A DNA stretch of 64,000 nt, taken from Chitinophaga silvatica (GTDB taxonomy: Bacteria > Bacteroidota > Bacteroidia > Chitinophagales > Chitinophagaceae). Made by a program: the position numbers and the translations under genes. This document shows positions 1 through 8,747 of the stretch, in pieces. Where the stretch lies: NCBI RefSeq assembly GCF_003419895.1, contig NZ_QPMM01000001.1, positions 1,054,001 to 1,118,000 of the forward strand, written 5' to 3'. Below the pieces are notes generated by a model. The model was not told where the DNA came from and did not search any database. It saw only the letters and a list, made by a program, of their open reading frames with translations. Position 1 is the stretch's first letter. The number at the start of each line of letters is the position of its first letter.

Positions 1-1
1 T

Positions 2-1093
2 GGCTTCCACTCAAGCGTTGTTTTACTGGATGGCTACAGAAAAGGCCTCCGTAACTTCGATGTAGAAAAAGCTTACGAAGGGATGCGCAAAAACGCCACC
101 GAAGCTACTATGCTGCCTTGGCGCAACGGTCCTAAAACTTCCCTGGAAGATATCTACTACACAAAAGGATATTTCCCGGCTTTAAGACCTGGTGAGAAAG
201 AAACCGAACCTCTTGTTCACTCCTTCGAAAAAAGACAGGCTGTTGCCGTAACATTAGGCGCCGCATATGATGATTGGGCCCTGGCAGAATTGGCTGGTGA
301 TCTTAACAAAAAAACAGATCAACAATTATTTGCTCCACGTGCCAAAAACTATAAAAACCTGTGGAACGCAGATAAACAATTCTTCCTGCCTAAAGATAGC
401 AAGGGTGACTGGATCGATATTAATGTTAAGTACGACGGTGGATTAGGTGGTCGTGAATTCTATGATGAGAATAACGGCTGGACTTACCTCTGGCAGGTAC
501 AACAGGATATTCCAGGTCTCATTGGCTTAATGGGTGGCAAGCAATCATTTGAAAACAGATTGGATCAATTGTTCCGCGAGTCACTGGATATGTCGCGCTA
601 CCAGTTCTGGAGTAAATTCCCTGATGCAACCGGCCTGGTTGGACAGTATTCTATGGGTAACGAACCTAGTTTCCATATCCCTTATTTATACAACTATACC
701 GGGGCACCATGGAAAACTCAGCAACGTATTCGCTTCCTGTTAGATACCTGGTTTAAAGACAATATCTTTGGTATTCCCGGAGATGAAGATGGTGGTGGAA
801 TGTCTGCCTTTGTTGTATTCTCTTCAATGGGTTTCTATCCTGTTACTCCTGGTCTTCCGGAATACACAATTGGTAGCCCGGTATTTGAAAAAGTTAGCAT
901 CGCTTTACCAAATAAAAAGCAATTCACCGTTGTTGCTCATAACAGCTCTTCAGTGAATAAATACATTCAGCAAGCTAAATTCAATGGCAAACCATTAAAT
1001 AAACCAACTTTCACCCATCAGCAACTGGTTGATGGTGGTACACTGGAATTATTTATGGGCCCTAAGCCTAATAAAAGCTGGGGTGTAGAATAA
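2..1093 (+). CDS. GH92 alpha-mannosidase, C-terminal part (5' truncated by window edge)
   Basis: The open frame enters from the left edge in phase 2, so this is the C-terminal ~363 residues of a protein usually about 750 residues long. GH92 enzymes are calcium-dependent exo-alpha-mannosidases that trim alpha-1,2/1,3/1,4/1,6-mannosides in the periplasm or at the surface. Family-typical stretches are NEPSFHIPYLYNYTGAPWKT and GDEDGGGMSAFVVFSSMG, followed by FYPVTPG and the C-terminal beta-sandwich ending FMGPKPNKSWG. The signal peptide and N-terminal domain lie outside the window. It is followed by a strong terminator and faces a TonB receptor gene, so its operon partners would be to the left. 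With the GH76 and GH130 genes in this window it supports a mannan or N-glycan diet. The family call is firm; linkage specificity cannot be read from sequence. Confidence 0.93.
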   Translation, partial: GFHSSVVLLDGYRKGLRNFDVEKAYEGMRKNATEATMLPWRNGPKTSLEDIYYTKGYFPALRPGEKETEPLVHSFEKRQAVAVTLGAAYDDWALAELAGDLNKKTDQQLFAPRAKNYKNLWNADKQFFLPKDSKGDWIDINVKYDGGLGGREFYDENNGWTYLWQVQQDIPGLIGLMGGKQSFENRLDQLFRESLDMSRYQFWSKFPDATGLVGQYSMGNEPSFHIPYLYNYTGAPWKTQQRIRFLLDTWFKDNIFGIPGDEDGGGMSAFVVFSSMGFYPVTPGLPEYTIGSPVFEKVSIALPNKKQFTVVAHNSSSVNKYIQQAKFNGKPLNKPTFTHQQLVDGGTLELFMGPKPNKSWGVE

Positions 1094-1110
1094 AAAGATT
1101 ATGTAATGAT

Positions 1111-1155
1111 AAGAGGGGCCGACCAAAAAGTTTTACTTTTTGGTCGGCCCCTCTT
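1111..1155. terminator. Strong bidirectional intrinsic terminator
   Basis: A perfect 20-bp stem (1111-1130 pairs with 1136-1155) closes a 5-nt loop. It starts with A-rich and ends with T-rich sequence, so it can act in both directions. It sits between the convergent GH92 gene and the TonB receptor gene. Confidence 0.93.
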
Positions 1156-1180
1156 TAATTCGGTAATATCTGCCGAAGGC

Positions 1181-3742
1181 TTAGTTGGAAGGACTGAAGT
1201 TATAACGGATAGTGATACCATAAGTGCGCGGATCACCCAGCACTGCGGCATACTGACCAGCATTGCCTGCTGCTACCAGTAATTGTTCGAAGTAATTTTT
1301 GTTGAAGAGATTCCGACCCCAAACAAATATGGATACCCCTTTTGCAGCTCTGAATCCAAGGCGTCCATTAACCAATGCATAACCATCAATATTGAGGTAA
1401 AGAGAAGGAGAGGGGCTGGATGAAAATTCAGTGCGGTAGTAACCATCAAGTGCTAAGAAGAATCTGCCTCCCTGGCCAAGGAATTTTCCACCAATAGATG
1501 CTTCACCGCCAAGTGAACCTGCCCATTTGGAAATGCCTGGTAGTCTGCTGCCTGAAATATCTTTAAAAGCAGAAGGGGCACCAGTTTCCTCCAGCGGCAC
1601 CGGTGCATTTATAAAGGATTTGTATTTACCATCGGTATAAGATGCAGCACCAAAGAGAGAAAAATGATCATTGAAACGGATACTTCCATCAAGTTCTGCT
1701 CCACGTACCTGTACTTTTTCGGCATTTGCCAGATAACCACGGTTTACCCCCAGTTCTGCAGTTTGTACCTGTGTCTGGAAATCTTTGATATCAGTATTGT
1801 AAACAGCCAGGTTGAGGGTAGAGGAGGCAGATGGAGTGGTTTTAATACCTACTTCAAAGTGCTGAACATATTCCGGTTTTATTTGTGCCAGTTCAAGCAT
1901 TGGTTTTCCACCGGAAGTAGGTAATCCTCCAAGGTTAAGTCCTACTGGCTTGTAATTGGTGGAAAAGGTAGCGTAGGTATTGATGTTTTTGTTGGCTTTA
2001 AATGCAACGGTTAATTGACCACTCAGGTTGGTGTTGTCGGTGTTTGCTGCAAATACCTGGTCGGTATACACGAGATTTTTTAATGCCAGCAGGGCCGGAT
2101 CTTCGGTTTGCAGTCCACCATATGTTTTACGGTTGAAGTCAAGCTTTTTTTCATCGTAGTTATATCTTAAACCCGGGAGTACGTGCAGCTTTTCGGTAAT
2201 GGCCCAATCCAGCTGCCCAAATACTGCCGCGCTGTATGTTTTCAACTGGGATGTGGTACGGATGCCAAAGCCATCGAATAATCCGGGGGTTTTCCATAAT
2301 TCACTGGTGGTAGATTGGGAGAAACGCCATTGGTCAGATCCTGATTCTTCGATATGTACCGGATCGGTTTTCAGATCCTGTCCGATCACGAATGCACCGA
2401 TAACGCCACTCAGTTTAGAAGAGAAATTACCGGCATAACGTACTTCCTGCGACCATTGTTGATGCTTGGAAGTTGCCTGAGATAAGGATAGTACAGATAA
2501 CGCTGTAAAATCACGATCGTTGGAAGGATCCCAGTTCCAGTAACGCCAGGCAGAAGTAGCCGTGAGCGTACCACCACCGATTTTTGCATCCACGTTTACT
2601 GATAAGCCACCCTGGTCATTATTAGAGCGCCAGGGGGTATTATGGTCGATCAACCGGTCGAAGGGGTTTCGGCTTGGTAGTTCATAGTGGAGGTCAGCGA
2701 TAATGTTATCGAACTGTCTGTAAGCAGGGCGTTGTGTTTTCACGACTCCCGCGATTACCTGTGCATATCCTTCCGGACGTTGTCTGGAGGCATCTCCGAC
2801 CAGGGTGATGTTTACACGTTCTGAAGCGGTATACAGGAGCTGTGCCCGGCCTCCGATATTGTTCAAGCCATTGACATGCCGCTGAGTAAGCACGTTATAA
2901 AGGGTACCATCGCGTTGAGTACCGGAAAACGAAATCTTTCCTGCCAGCTTATTCACAATCTTCCCGGTTACGGATGCCTTAGCCTGAATATATCCATAGT
3001 TGCCGTAGCTCACCTCCGCGGTAGCACCGGGAGTAAAGGTAGGTTTACGGGTGGTGATGTTCAGAGCACCTGCAGTTGTGTTTTTACCAAACAGGGTACC
3101 TTGTGGGCCACGTAATACTTCAATCTGTTCTACATCAACGAAGTCAAATGTGGTGGCTGCCGGACGTGCATAATACACACCGTCAAGGTAAAAGCCAACA
3201 CCCGGATCAATACCATCGTTAGTGAGGCCAAAGGTGGAACCCAGACCACGAATATTGAGCGTAGTGTTGCGTGGATTGGAGGAATAGAGTTGTACTGATG
3301 GAATCAGTTCTTTCACCCTGTTTACGTTAAAAGCGCCGGCATCCTCTACCACGCCACCACGTATAACGGAAATGGCTATAGGAACATTTTGGATTTTCTC
3401 ATTCCTGCGACGGGCCGTAACAGATACTTCATTAATCTGGCGGTTGTCTATTTTGAGTATCACCTCCAGGTTAGTGTGGTTTTGCTCTGTTACTTCCACT
3501 TCACGGGTGGCAAAACCAATGGAACTAACGGTAATGGTAATGGGGAACGGGGCATAGGTCCGCAAACTAAATTCTCCTTTATTGTCTGCAATTGCGTGGT
3601 TGGTGGAGCCTTTCAGGCTGATCGTTGTGCCGGGTACCGGGCTGCCTTCTTCTCCTTTTACAATACCCTTAATAACTTTTTGGGCAATGGCGGCATTTAC
3701 CGCGAAGGTCATAAGGAAAAGTAACGGTAGTAGTCTTTTCAT
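1181..3742 (-). CDS. TonB-dependent receptor (CarboxypepD_reg-like + plug + barrel), non-SusC
   Basis: An 853-residue outer-membrane receptor. Residues 1-20 are a Sec signal peptide ending AIAQ. Residues ~22-105 are a carboxypeptidase-regulatory-like beta-sandwich (IKGIVKGEEGSPVPGTTISL). The plug follows with VEQIEVLRGPQGTLFGKNTT and the C-terminal barrel ends TYGITIRYNFSPSN. The region RRRNEKIQNVPIAISVI resembles plugs of proteobacterial-type receptors rather than the SusC/RagA family, and no SusD gene lies beside it. The ligand is unknown; iron chelates or small glycans are possible. It is transcribed alone, with a terminator shared with GH92 downstream and a TAnnTTTG promoter candidate upstream. 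Family confidence is high, ligand confidence is low. Confidence 0.9.
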   Translation of the reverse strand: MKRLLPLLFLMTFAVNAAIAQKVIKGIVKGEEGSPVPGTTISLKGSTNHAIADNKGEFSLRTYAPFPITITVSSIGFATREVEVTEQNHTNLEVILKIDNRQINEVSVTARRRNEKIQNVPIAISVIRGGVVEDAGAFNVNRVKELIPSVQLYSSNPRNTTLNIRGLGSTFGLTNDGIDPGVGFYLDGVYYARPAATTFDFVDVEQIEVLRGPQGTLFGKNTTAGALNITTRKPTFTPGATAEVSYGNYGYIQAKASVTGKIVNKLAGKISFSGTQRDGTLYNVLTQRHVNGLNNIGGRAQLLYTASERVNITLVGDASRQRPEGYAQVIAGVVKTQRPAYRQFDNIIADLHYELPSRNPFDRLIDHNTPWRSNNDQGGLSVNVDAKIGGGTLTATSAWRYWNWDPSNDRDFTALSVLSLSQATSKHQQWSQEVRYAGNFSSKLSGVIGAFVIGQDLKTDPVHIEESGSDQWRFSQSTTSELWKTPGLFDGFGIRTTSQLKTYSAAVFGQLDWAITEKLHVLPGLRYNYDEKKLDFNRKTYGGLQTEDPALLALKNLVYTDQVFAANTDNTNLSGQLTVAFKANKNINTYATFSTNYKPVGLNLGGLPTSGGKPMLELAQIKPEYVQHFEVGIKTTPSASSTLNLAVYNTDIKDFQTQVQTAELGVNRGYLANAEKVQVRGAELDGSIRFNDHFSLFGAASYTDGKYKSFINAPVPLEETGAPSAFKDISGSRLPGISKWAGSLGGEASIGGKFLGQGGRFFLALDGYYRTEFSSSPSPSLYLNIDGYALVNGRLGFRAAKGVSIFVWGRNLFNKNYFEQLLVAAGNAGQYAAVLGDPRTYGITIRYNFSPSN

Positions 3743-3801
3743 GTTAATTTATATAGGTGATGTAAAAATATTGTTTGGTTGACGCTACATTAGTCTATTT
3801 A

Positions 3802-3820
3802 GTCTACTGATTTAGTGGAC
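3802..3820. promoter_or_regulatory. Imperfect inverted repeat at promoter, operator candidate
   Basis: GTCTACT (3802-3808) and AGTGGAC (3814-3820) form a 6/7 inverted repeat with a 5-bp spacer. It directly abuts the -7 element on its downstream side, so it would overlap the transcription start. TAGTCTA also recurs just beside it (3791-3797 and 3800-3806). Confidence 0.35.
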
Positions 3821-3827
3821 AAATATA
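3820..3827 (-). promoter_or_regulatory. Promoter -7 element of the 1181-3742 receptor gene
   Basis: On the minus strand this reads TATATTTG, an exact match to the Bacteroidota -7 consensus TAnnTTTG. It lies 77 bp upstream of the start codon. No clear TTTG -33 element is found at the expected distance, which would fit a regulated promoter. Confidence 0.5.
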
Positions 3828-3957
3828 CTAAGGGATGTTTATTTTCATAACTTTTTTTTATCCAATCGTAAATTTTACCGGAAATCGCAGTACTAGTGGT
3901 AGGGGGATCAATTCTTTAGGCGGGAAAAAATAAATAGAAGAGGGATGACTAAAAGTT

Positions 3958-3996
3958 GAAATGCCCCCGAAAGCAACTAACTTTCGGGGGCATTTC
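3958..3996 (-). terminator. Intrinsic terminator of the 4060-6498 receptor gene
   Basis: A perfect 16-bp stem (3958-3973 with 3981-3996) around a 7-nt loop, GC-rich in the middle. On the minus strand it is followed by a moderately T-rich run. It lies 64 bp past the stop codon of the siderophore-type receptor gene. Confidence 0.88.
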
Positions 3997-4059
3997 AGCC
4001 AATTTTTTTCTGGTATTCGATGAAAGCAGCGATTTACGATGCTTTATATTCAAATTATT

Positions 4060-6498
4060 TTAGAAGTTGAATGTTACGTTGGCAGACAATCTTCTTGGTA
4101 ATTGCTTCTCTACGGTAGTCCATCCTCCAAAATATTCCTTATTGGTAAGGTTATCCAGTTTCAAGGCAAGTCTGTATGCTTTCACCTGGTAGAAGATGCT
4201 GGCATTTAGTACGGTGTAGGATGGTAAGGTGAAAATTCCGGTAACGGCTGAATTGGTGATCATATTCTCACTAGCATAATTACCGCCAAATCCAAAACCT
4301 AATCCGTGTACCGCTCCTTTGGTAGCAGTATAGCTCAACCACCAGTTGGCAAGGTGTTTAGGACCTGCACTCACCGGGCGTCTGCCTTCTACATCTTCAT
4401 CTGCATCTATCATTTTACTATCGTTATATCCATATCCGGCAACAATATTTAAACCTGGAAGCGGATTGGCTACTAAATCAAATTCGGCACCTTTACTTCT
4501 TTGTTTACCATCCTGAATAGTATAATTGTAGGTAATTCCATCTTTTACAATGCTGGCACTTCTCGTCATATTAGTTACAAGAATGTTATAGTAGCTTGCT
4601 GTCATGGTCAAGCGATTCTTGAGCAGATCTAATTTTACGCCACCTTCAATCTGGTTGGCCTGTTGTGGCTTCAGATTACCGCTTAATTCAGGTAGTGGTT
4701 GCACTATAGGAGCCAGATTACTGAATCCGTTCATATAGTTGGCAAACAAACTAACTTTTTCAGGAACGATTTCGTATGATAAACCAAATTTTGGAGATAC
4801 AGCTGTCTGACTGAAACCATCGTCATATTTCTCACTGGTTGTATAATCTTTGGTAGGCTTGTTTACAAAATGATCTATTCTCACACTGGCCATAGCTGCC
4901 AGGTTTTTAGTGATATTCAGAACATCTGAAATATAGGCACTGTAAGTATAGTTGGTGAGATCGTTATGAGAGCCTGGAGAGGTTGCTGCTGCAAGTTTTG
5001 CATCTACAGCCTGGCGATTAAGCATAGAATAACGAGGGTCCTGCTTATTTACTGCGCTTACTAAATCGAAGAGCAGGTAAGGGGAATTGTCGTTATACGT
5101 ATTTACGCTAAGGAAGTCGAGACCCATAACCACCCTGTTGCGTAACGAACCCAGTTTAAAATCACCTATGAAATTCTGTTGTACATCTGTTGTAGTGGTA
5201 GTAGAATTTTGATGATAAACAAAGCGGCTCAATAATGAATCATTAGGCTTATGTACTGTATTATCTCCCTGGTCGAGGAACATTACATAAGAAAAATAAC
5301 CATTACTTTTTCTGCTACTTCTCGAAACATTGGTTTGAGAGGTCCACTTATCTGAGATCTTATAGGTAGCCTGACCGAATAAGTTTACGGTAGGGTTCTT
5401 ATAGGTAATATCATTGCTGGTAAATGAACGGTTAAAATCCATTCCTAATTCAGCAGGATTGGTTGCAATTAATTTACGGTAACGGTTCAGGAATACCATG
5501 AGAGTATTAGTACTCTCTCCATTAAAGAATTCTGTATTCACGTTGAAAGTAAGCCTGTCGTTCACTTTGTAAGTCAGATTGGGAGAAAGGAAGAACGATC
5601 TTCTGAATCCTGCATCCTGGAAACTGTTTTCTGAATGATAGGCAGCATTGGTACGTAGGAGTACTGACTTATCTTTAGTTAATGGAGTATTAAAGTCGGC
5701 GGTAATTCTGTTTAATCCAAAACCTCCACCAGTGTAGCTGATTTCGCCGCCAAAAACATCATAAGGTTTTTTGGTTACAATATTAATCAACCCGCCGAAG
5801 GAGATAAGGCTACTTCCAAACAAGGTTCCTGAAGGGCCTTTGATTACTTCAATCCGATCAACATCTGCCGGATCTATATTTCCATTGGAAATACCGGCAA
5901 CCCCATTAATCATGGATGGCTGAACGGCGAATCCGCGCATGGAGTAATATCCTGCTCCATCTGTTGGACGGCCGGTAGATGACCATAATTTACTTACTCC
6001 CGGTGCATTCTTTAAGGCATCATCAAAACCTGTAATGACTTGTTGTTTGAGCAGGTCTTTACCAATAACATTATAAACCTGTGGATTTTCAAGGTACTTG
6101 AGCGGTAATTTTGCTACCTGCTCACTTTCCTTATTGGCCAGTTTATTTTTTCCGATAATTGTTACTTCCGTAAGTTGTGTTTTGGAAACCTGAAGTTGTA
6201 AACTAACATCCGAAGTTTGGTTGCCTCCAACTGTAACAGTTTTAGATAAAGGCTCATAACCTACTAATGATACTTCCAGCGTATGTGGCCCTGTGGATAC
6301 ACGTCTGAAGGTAAATTCACCTTTCTCGTCGGTAACGGTACCTCTGCTGTTTTGCTTAATTTGAACGGTTACAAAGGCAGCAGGTTCTCCATCACTGGTA
6401 GTGATTTTACCTTTAATTGTACCAGTAGATGTCTGTGCTTTAGTTATAACGGAGAAGCTAAATAATAATAAAAAGAAGGAGGTAAAATACTTTCCCAT
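4060..6498 (-). CDS. TonB-dependent siderophore-type receptor
   Basis: An 812-residue outer-membrane receptor. Residues 1-21 form a signal peptide (VITKAQ). A CarboxypepD_reg-like domain spans ~25-110. The plug includes VDRIEVIKGPSGTLFGSS and GGLINIVTKKPYDVFGGEIS, and the barrel ends LPRRLSANVTFNF, a terminal strand ending in aromatic Phe. The plug wording (YYSMRGF, MINGVAG, INIVTKKP) and the barrel strand YFGGWTTVEKQLPRRLSANV match the FhuA/FhuE/FpvA-like siderophore receptor family (TIGR01783 type), so ferric hydroxamate or similar ferric chelates are the likely substrates. It stands alone with its own terminator; a divergent 2H phosphoesterase gene begins 222 bp away. No obvious Fur box was recognised by eye. 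Confidence 0.9.
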   Translation of the reverse strand: MGKYFTSFFLLLFSFSVITKAQTSTGTIKGKITTSDGEPAAFVTVQIKQNSRGTVTDEKGEFTFRRVSTGPHTLEVSLVGYEPLSKTVTVGGNQTSDVSLQLQVSKTQLTEVTIIGKNKLANKESEQVAKLPLKYLENPQVYNVIGKDLLKQQVITGFDDALKNAPGVSKLWSSTGRPTDGAGYYSMRGFAVQPSMINGVAGISNGNIDPADVDRIEVIKGPSGTLFGSSLISFGGLINIVTKKPYDVFGGEISYTGGGFGLNRITADFNTPLTKDKSVLLRTNAAYHSENSFQDAGFRRSFFLSPNLTYKVNDRLTFNVNTEFFNGESTNTLMVFLNRYRKLIATNPAELGMDFNRSFTSNDITYKNPTVNLFGQATYKISDKWTSQTNVSRSSRKSNGYFSYVMFLDQGDNTVHKPNDSLLSRFVYHQNSTTTTTDVQQNFIGDFKLGSLRNRVVMGLDFLSVNTYNDNSPYLLFDLVSAVNKQDPRYSMLNRQAVDAKLAAATSPGSHNDLTNYTYSAYISDVLNITKNLAAMASVRIDHFVNKPTKDYTTSEKYDDGFSQTAVSPKFGLSYEIVPEKVSLFANYMNGFSNLAPIVQPLPELSGNLKPQQANQIEGGVKLDLLKNRLTMTASYYNILVTNMTRSASIVKDGITYNYTIQDGKQRSKGAEFDLVANPLPGLNIVAGYGYNDSKMIDADEDVEGRRPVSAGPKHLANWWLSYTATKGAVHGLGFGFGGNYASENMITNSAVTGIFTLPSYTVLNASIFYQVKAYRLALKLDNLTNKEYFGGWTTVEKQLPRRLSANVTFNF

Positions 6499-6720
6499 GA
6501 TTCTTGATCTTTTGCTTTTTGGACTACTAATCAGGGTGCAAAATTGGAAAGTTAGGATCGCATATAATGGTCCAATCAGGAAAAGTTTTTACGCGATCAG
6601 GAAAATCTAAAATTACAAGATGTAGATTTATTTATCCGTAAATAGTTGATTTGTAGGATATAATGAAGATTTTCTCTTTATTTATTTGAAGAATTTCCAG
6701 TACCTTCAACTTTTATTTTT

Positions 6721-7209
6721 ATGGCAGCATTAGGAGCTCAAATCACCCTTGAATTATCTGCAACAGATATGTTGTTTTTTAATGAAGAGAGAAAACGATA
6801 TTATCCGGCGCATGCCAATAAAATGCCTGCACATCTCACCTTAATTTACCATGTATTATTTTCTTCCCTTGAGCAACTCGAAAATTTGACCTGCCGCTCC
6901 ATTCCGGTTTTCGATATCAGCATCTCCGATTTGGCCTTATTTAAAAATGGAGTAGCTTATTCTATTACCTCAGAAAGTTTAATACAATTACATAGTTGCC
7001 TGTGCTCTCAATTAGAATTCGGATTAAGCAGTCGGGATAAAGAAGCGTTCCTCCCTCATATCACCATCTGCAACCAGGTGACTCCTTTTAAAGCCCAACG
7101 AACCTACGAACGCCTAAAACAGGAATTCACTCCCTTCACTGCCAGGGCAATTGGAATAACCCTGAACTTTCGAAATCAGGAACCAATCTTCCAACAATTT
7201 GATGTATAG
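6721..7209 (+). CDS. 2H phosphoesterase / 2'-5' RNA ligase superfamily protein
   Basis: 162 residues. Two histidine motifs spaced as in the 2H superfamily are visible: H38-L-T40 (PAHLTLIYHV) and H113-I-T115 (LPHITICNQ). Members cleave or form 2',5'- or 2',3'-cyclic phosphodiesters in RNA or small nucleotides in the cytoplasm. The length is slightly short compared with ThpR (~175-180). There is no signal peptide. The next gene has its own promoter whose -33 element overlaps the end of this gene, so it is probably monocistronic. The true substrate is unknown; RNA 2',3'-cyclic phosphodiesterase is the default assignment. Confidence 0.8.
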   Translation: MAALGAQITLELSATDMLFFNEERKRYYPAHANKMPAHLTLIYHVLFSSLEQLENLTCRSIPVFDISISDLALFKNGVAYSITSESLIQLHSCLCSQLEFGLSSRDKEAFLPHITICNQVTPFKAQRTYERLKQEFTPFTARAIGITLNFRNQEPIFQQFDV

Positions 7210-7228
7210 AATTTTAATTATATATTTG
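7198..7228 (+). promoter_or_regulatory. Consensus Bacteroidota promoter for the 7246 gene
   Basis: TTTG (7198-7201), a 19-bp spacer, then TATATTTG (7221-7228) match the housekeeping-sigma consensus exactly. Transcription would start about 10 bp before the ATG at 7246. Confidence 0.75.
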
Positions 7229-7245
7229 GCGCCTGAGAAACGCCT

Positions 7246-7749
7246 ATGAAAAAACTTTACCTATTAACCAGCTTTACGCTGTTATTTGCCAATTCCCTAT
7301 TTGCCCAGCAACAATCAGTTAATCCAGGGCTGAGAGCTAAAGCAATTATCCAGTTCACAAGGGTCTTAACAGAAGCCGCTACGGCCTATCCTCCTCAATT
7401 ATCCCATGAAACGGATGCCGATGGGAAAATAGATGCCCCATTTCGGATCGATGACAAGGGAATTTTGTCCGTTACTTTCAGATACCCGGTAGGAACCAGT
7501 TTTGCGCTAAGCAAAATGACTGTGCCGGTCGATTCTCTGAAAACTGTATTTAACGATTATTATGTAGGATTTGAATGTAGCGCCGATGTTGTTACCATCT
7601 CGGAAGGAGAGGTGGGCAGCCGTGAATTAAAGAACTCCTATAATACCATGATGTTTCATATCGCAAGGCCGGGTGACGGGCCACAAGGTGGTAAGATTAA
7701 AGCAAGACTCGAACAAGGATTACAAACTTTCAGGGATACATATAAATAG
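7246..7749 (+). CDS. Secreted protein of unknown function
   Basis: 167 residues with a clear Sec signal peptide (MKKLYLLTSFTLLFANSLFAQ). The mature part (~146 residues) is mixed alpha/beta in appearance and contains a single cysteine. I do not recognise a family. A 14-bp palindrome separates it from the next gene. It has a strong promoter with a short leader. It may form a transcription unit with the small membrane protein, ABC ATPase and sialidase that follow, but the 27-bp gap and the palindrome make this uncertain. Confidence 0.75.
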   Translation: MKKLYLLTSFTLLFANSLFAQQQSVNPGLRAKAIIQFTRVLTEAATAYPPQLSHETDADGKIDAPFRIDDKGILSVTFRYPVGTSFALSKMTVPVDSLKTVFNDYYVGFECSADVVTISEGEVGSRELKNSYNTMMFHIARPGDGPQGGKIKARLEQGLQTFRDTYK

Positions 7750-7757
7750 TTATATTG

Positions 7758-7771
7758 CGATAACGTTATCG
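7758..7771. promoter_or_regulatory. Perfect 14-bp palindrome, operator candidate
   Basis: CGATAACGTTATCG is its own reverse complement. It lies in the 27-bp gap between the stop at 7749 and the ATG at 7777, a position suited to a dimeric repressor site or a start-proximal regulatory site. Confidence 0.4.
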
Positions 7772-7776
7772 GCTAT

Positions 7777-8088
7777 ATGAGAATTATATGGTTATTCTTT
7801 AAAGGATTATTTCTTGCCAACTTTTCAATCTCATTAATGATTGGTGCTCTGGGAGCCTTGGATGGAGGACTGGATGGCTATTTGACGACTTTTGCAAAAA
7901 CATTTTTAACTATAGGTTTCGCTTTAACAGTGTTTTTTTATAACCTGAGGTATAAAAATTATTACTTTTTCTATTACAATAATCATTTCTCAAAGATCAG
8001 TTTATACGTATATACGTCACTGTTAAATCTGGTGGTTGTAGGACTGATATTTCTGATTAAATATATAATAGGATGGTGCATCAGTTAG
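7777..8088 (+). CDS. Small integral membrane protein, possible partner of the adjacent ABC ATPase
   Basis: 103 residues with about three hydrophobic segments (~5-27, ~37-55, ~73-97) separated by a tyrosine-rich stretch (YNLRYKNYYFFYYNNHF). No family is recognised. The 3' end overlaps the start of the ABC ATPase gene by 16 bp, which suggests translational coupling. It is too small to be a normal ABC permease, but it is the only membrane protein in this cluster and may anchor or partner the ATPase. Confidence 0.65.
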   Translation: MRIIWLFFKGLFLANFSISLMIGALGALDGGLDGYLTTFAKTFLTIGFALTVFFYNLRYKNYYFFYYNNHFSKISLYVYTSLLNLVVVGLIFLIKYIIGWCIS

Positions 8089-8747
8089 TAGCAGATGGGA
8101 TTGTAAAATCCTGGGATCTCCGTCAATTACTCACCGATTGTTACATGACCTGTTCAACCGGTGAAATAGTTGGACTATTAGGAAGAAATGGTTGCGGAAA
8201 GTCTACCATGCTTCAAATTGTATTTGGAACCCTGGAGTCGGAACAATGCAGGGTAAAAGTAGACGGACAGCTTTACAGGAAGCCCTATAAAGCGAGAGAT
8301 CTTATAGCTTATCTGCCGCAGGGCAACTTTGTACCAAGGCATTTAAAGGTGGCAGATCTGGTAAAGTTATTCCCCGTTTCTGCGGTCAATGCTGCAAAGT
8401 TTTTATCCAATCCCCGGATCTCCCAAATTCAGGATCTTAGGATCAGCGAACTGTCGGGCGGCCAGGAGCGATTTGTAGAGATTATGCTAATCCTTCATAG
8501 CAGCGCTAAGTTTATTTTGCTGGATGAGCCTTTCAATGCTTTAGACCCTATCATTAAAGAAGAAGTAATAGCTATTATCAGAAGCCATACACACCAGGGA
8601 ATTATACTAACGGACCATGACTATACGAATGTTTTGGCTGTTAGTACCCGGATTATGTTATTGAATGAAGGGGCATTAAAGCAGATCCAGGATTTGAAGG
8701 AGTTGGAATGGTATAAATATTTGCCGGAGAATACTATTTTAGGTTGA
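8073..8747 (+). CDS. ABC transporter ATP-binding protein
   Basis: 224 residues with all ATPase motifs: Walker A GRNGCGKST (~37-45), signature LSGGQ, Walker B FILLDEP, and H-loop TDHD. The length and the short helical domain resemble LptB-like or antibiotic-export ATPases. ATP hydrolysis would drive transport with an unidentified permease. It overlaps the small membrane protein gene by 16 bp and the sialidase gene by 1 bp (TGATG), so the three are probably co-translated. No classical permease gene lies next to it. Confidence 0.85.
   Translation: MVHQLVADGIVKSWDLRQLLTDCYMTCSTGEIVGLLGRNGCGKSTMLQIVFGTLESEQCRVKVDGQLYRKPYKARDLIAYLPQGNFVPRHLKVADLVKLFPVSAVNAAKFLSNPRISQIQDLRISELSGGQERFVEIMLILHSSAKFILLDEPFNALDPIIKEEVIAIIRSHTHQGIILTDHDYTNVLAVSTRIMLLNEGALKQIQDLKELEWYKYLPENTILG

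Larger units (their letters stand above)
3743..4059. other. Intergenic region, 317 bp
   Basis: No gene is seen. It holds the promoter candidate and inverted repeat of the 1181-3742 receptor at its left side and the terminator of the 4060-6498 receptor at its right side. The middle is AT-rich without other visible structure. Confidence 0.7.

Noticed and set aside
6721..7209. 2H phosphoesterase as third member of the kinase/Thg1-like repair unit
   Set aside because: It lies 18 kb away with its own context. A link would be attractive biochemically but nothing in the sequence supports it.
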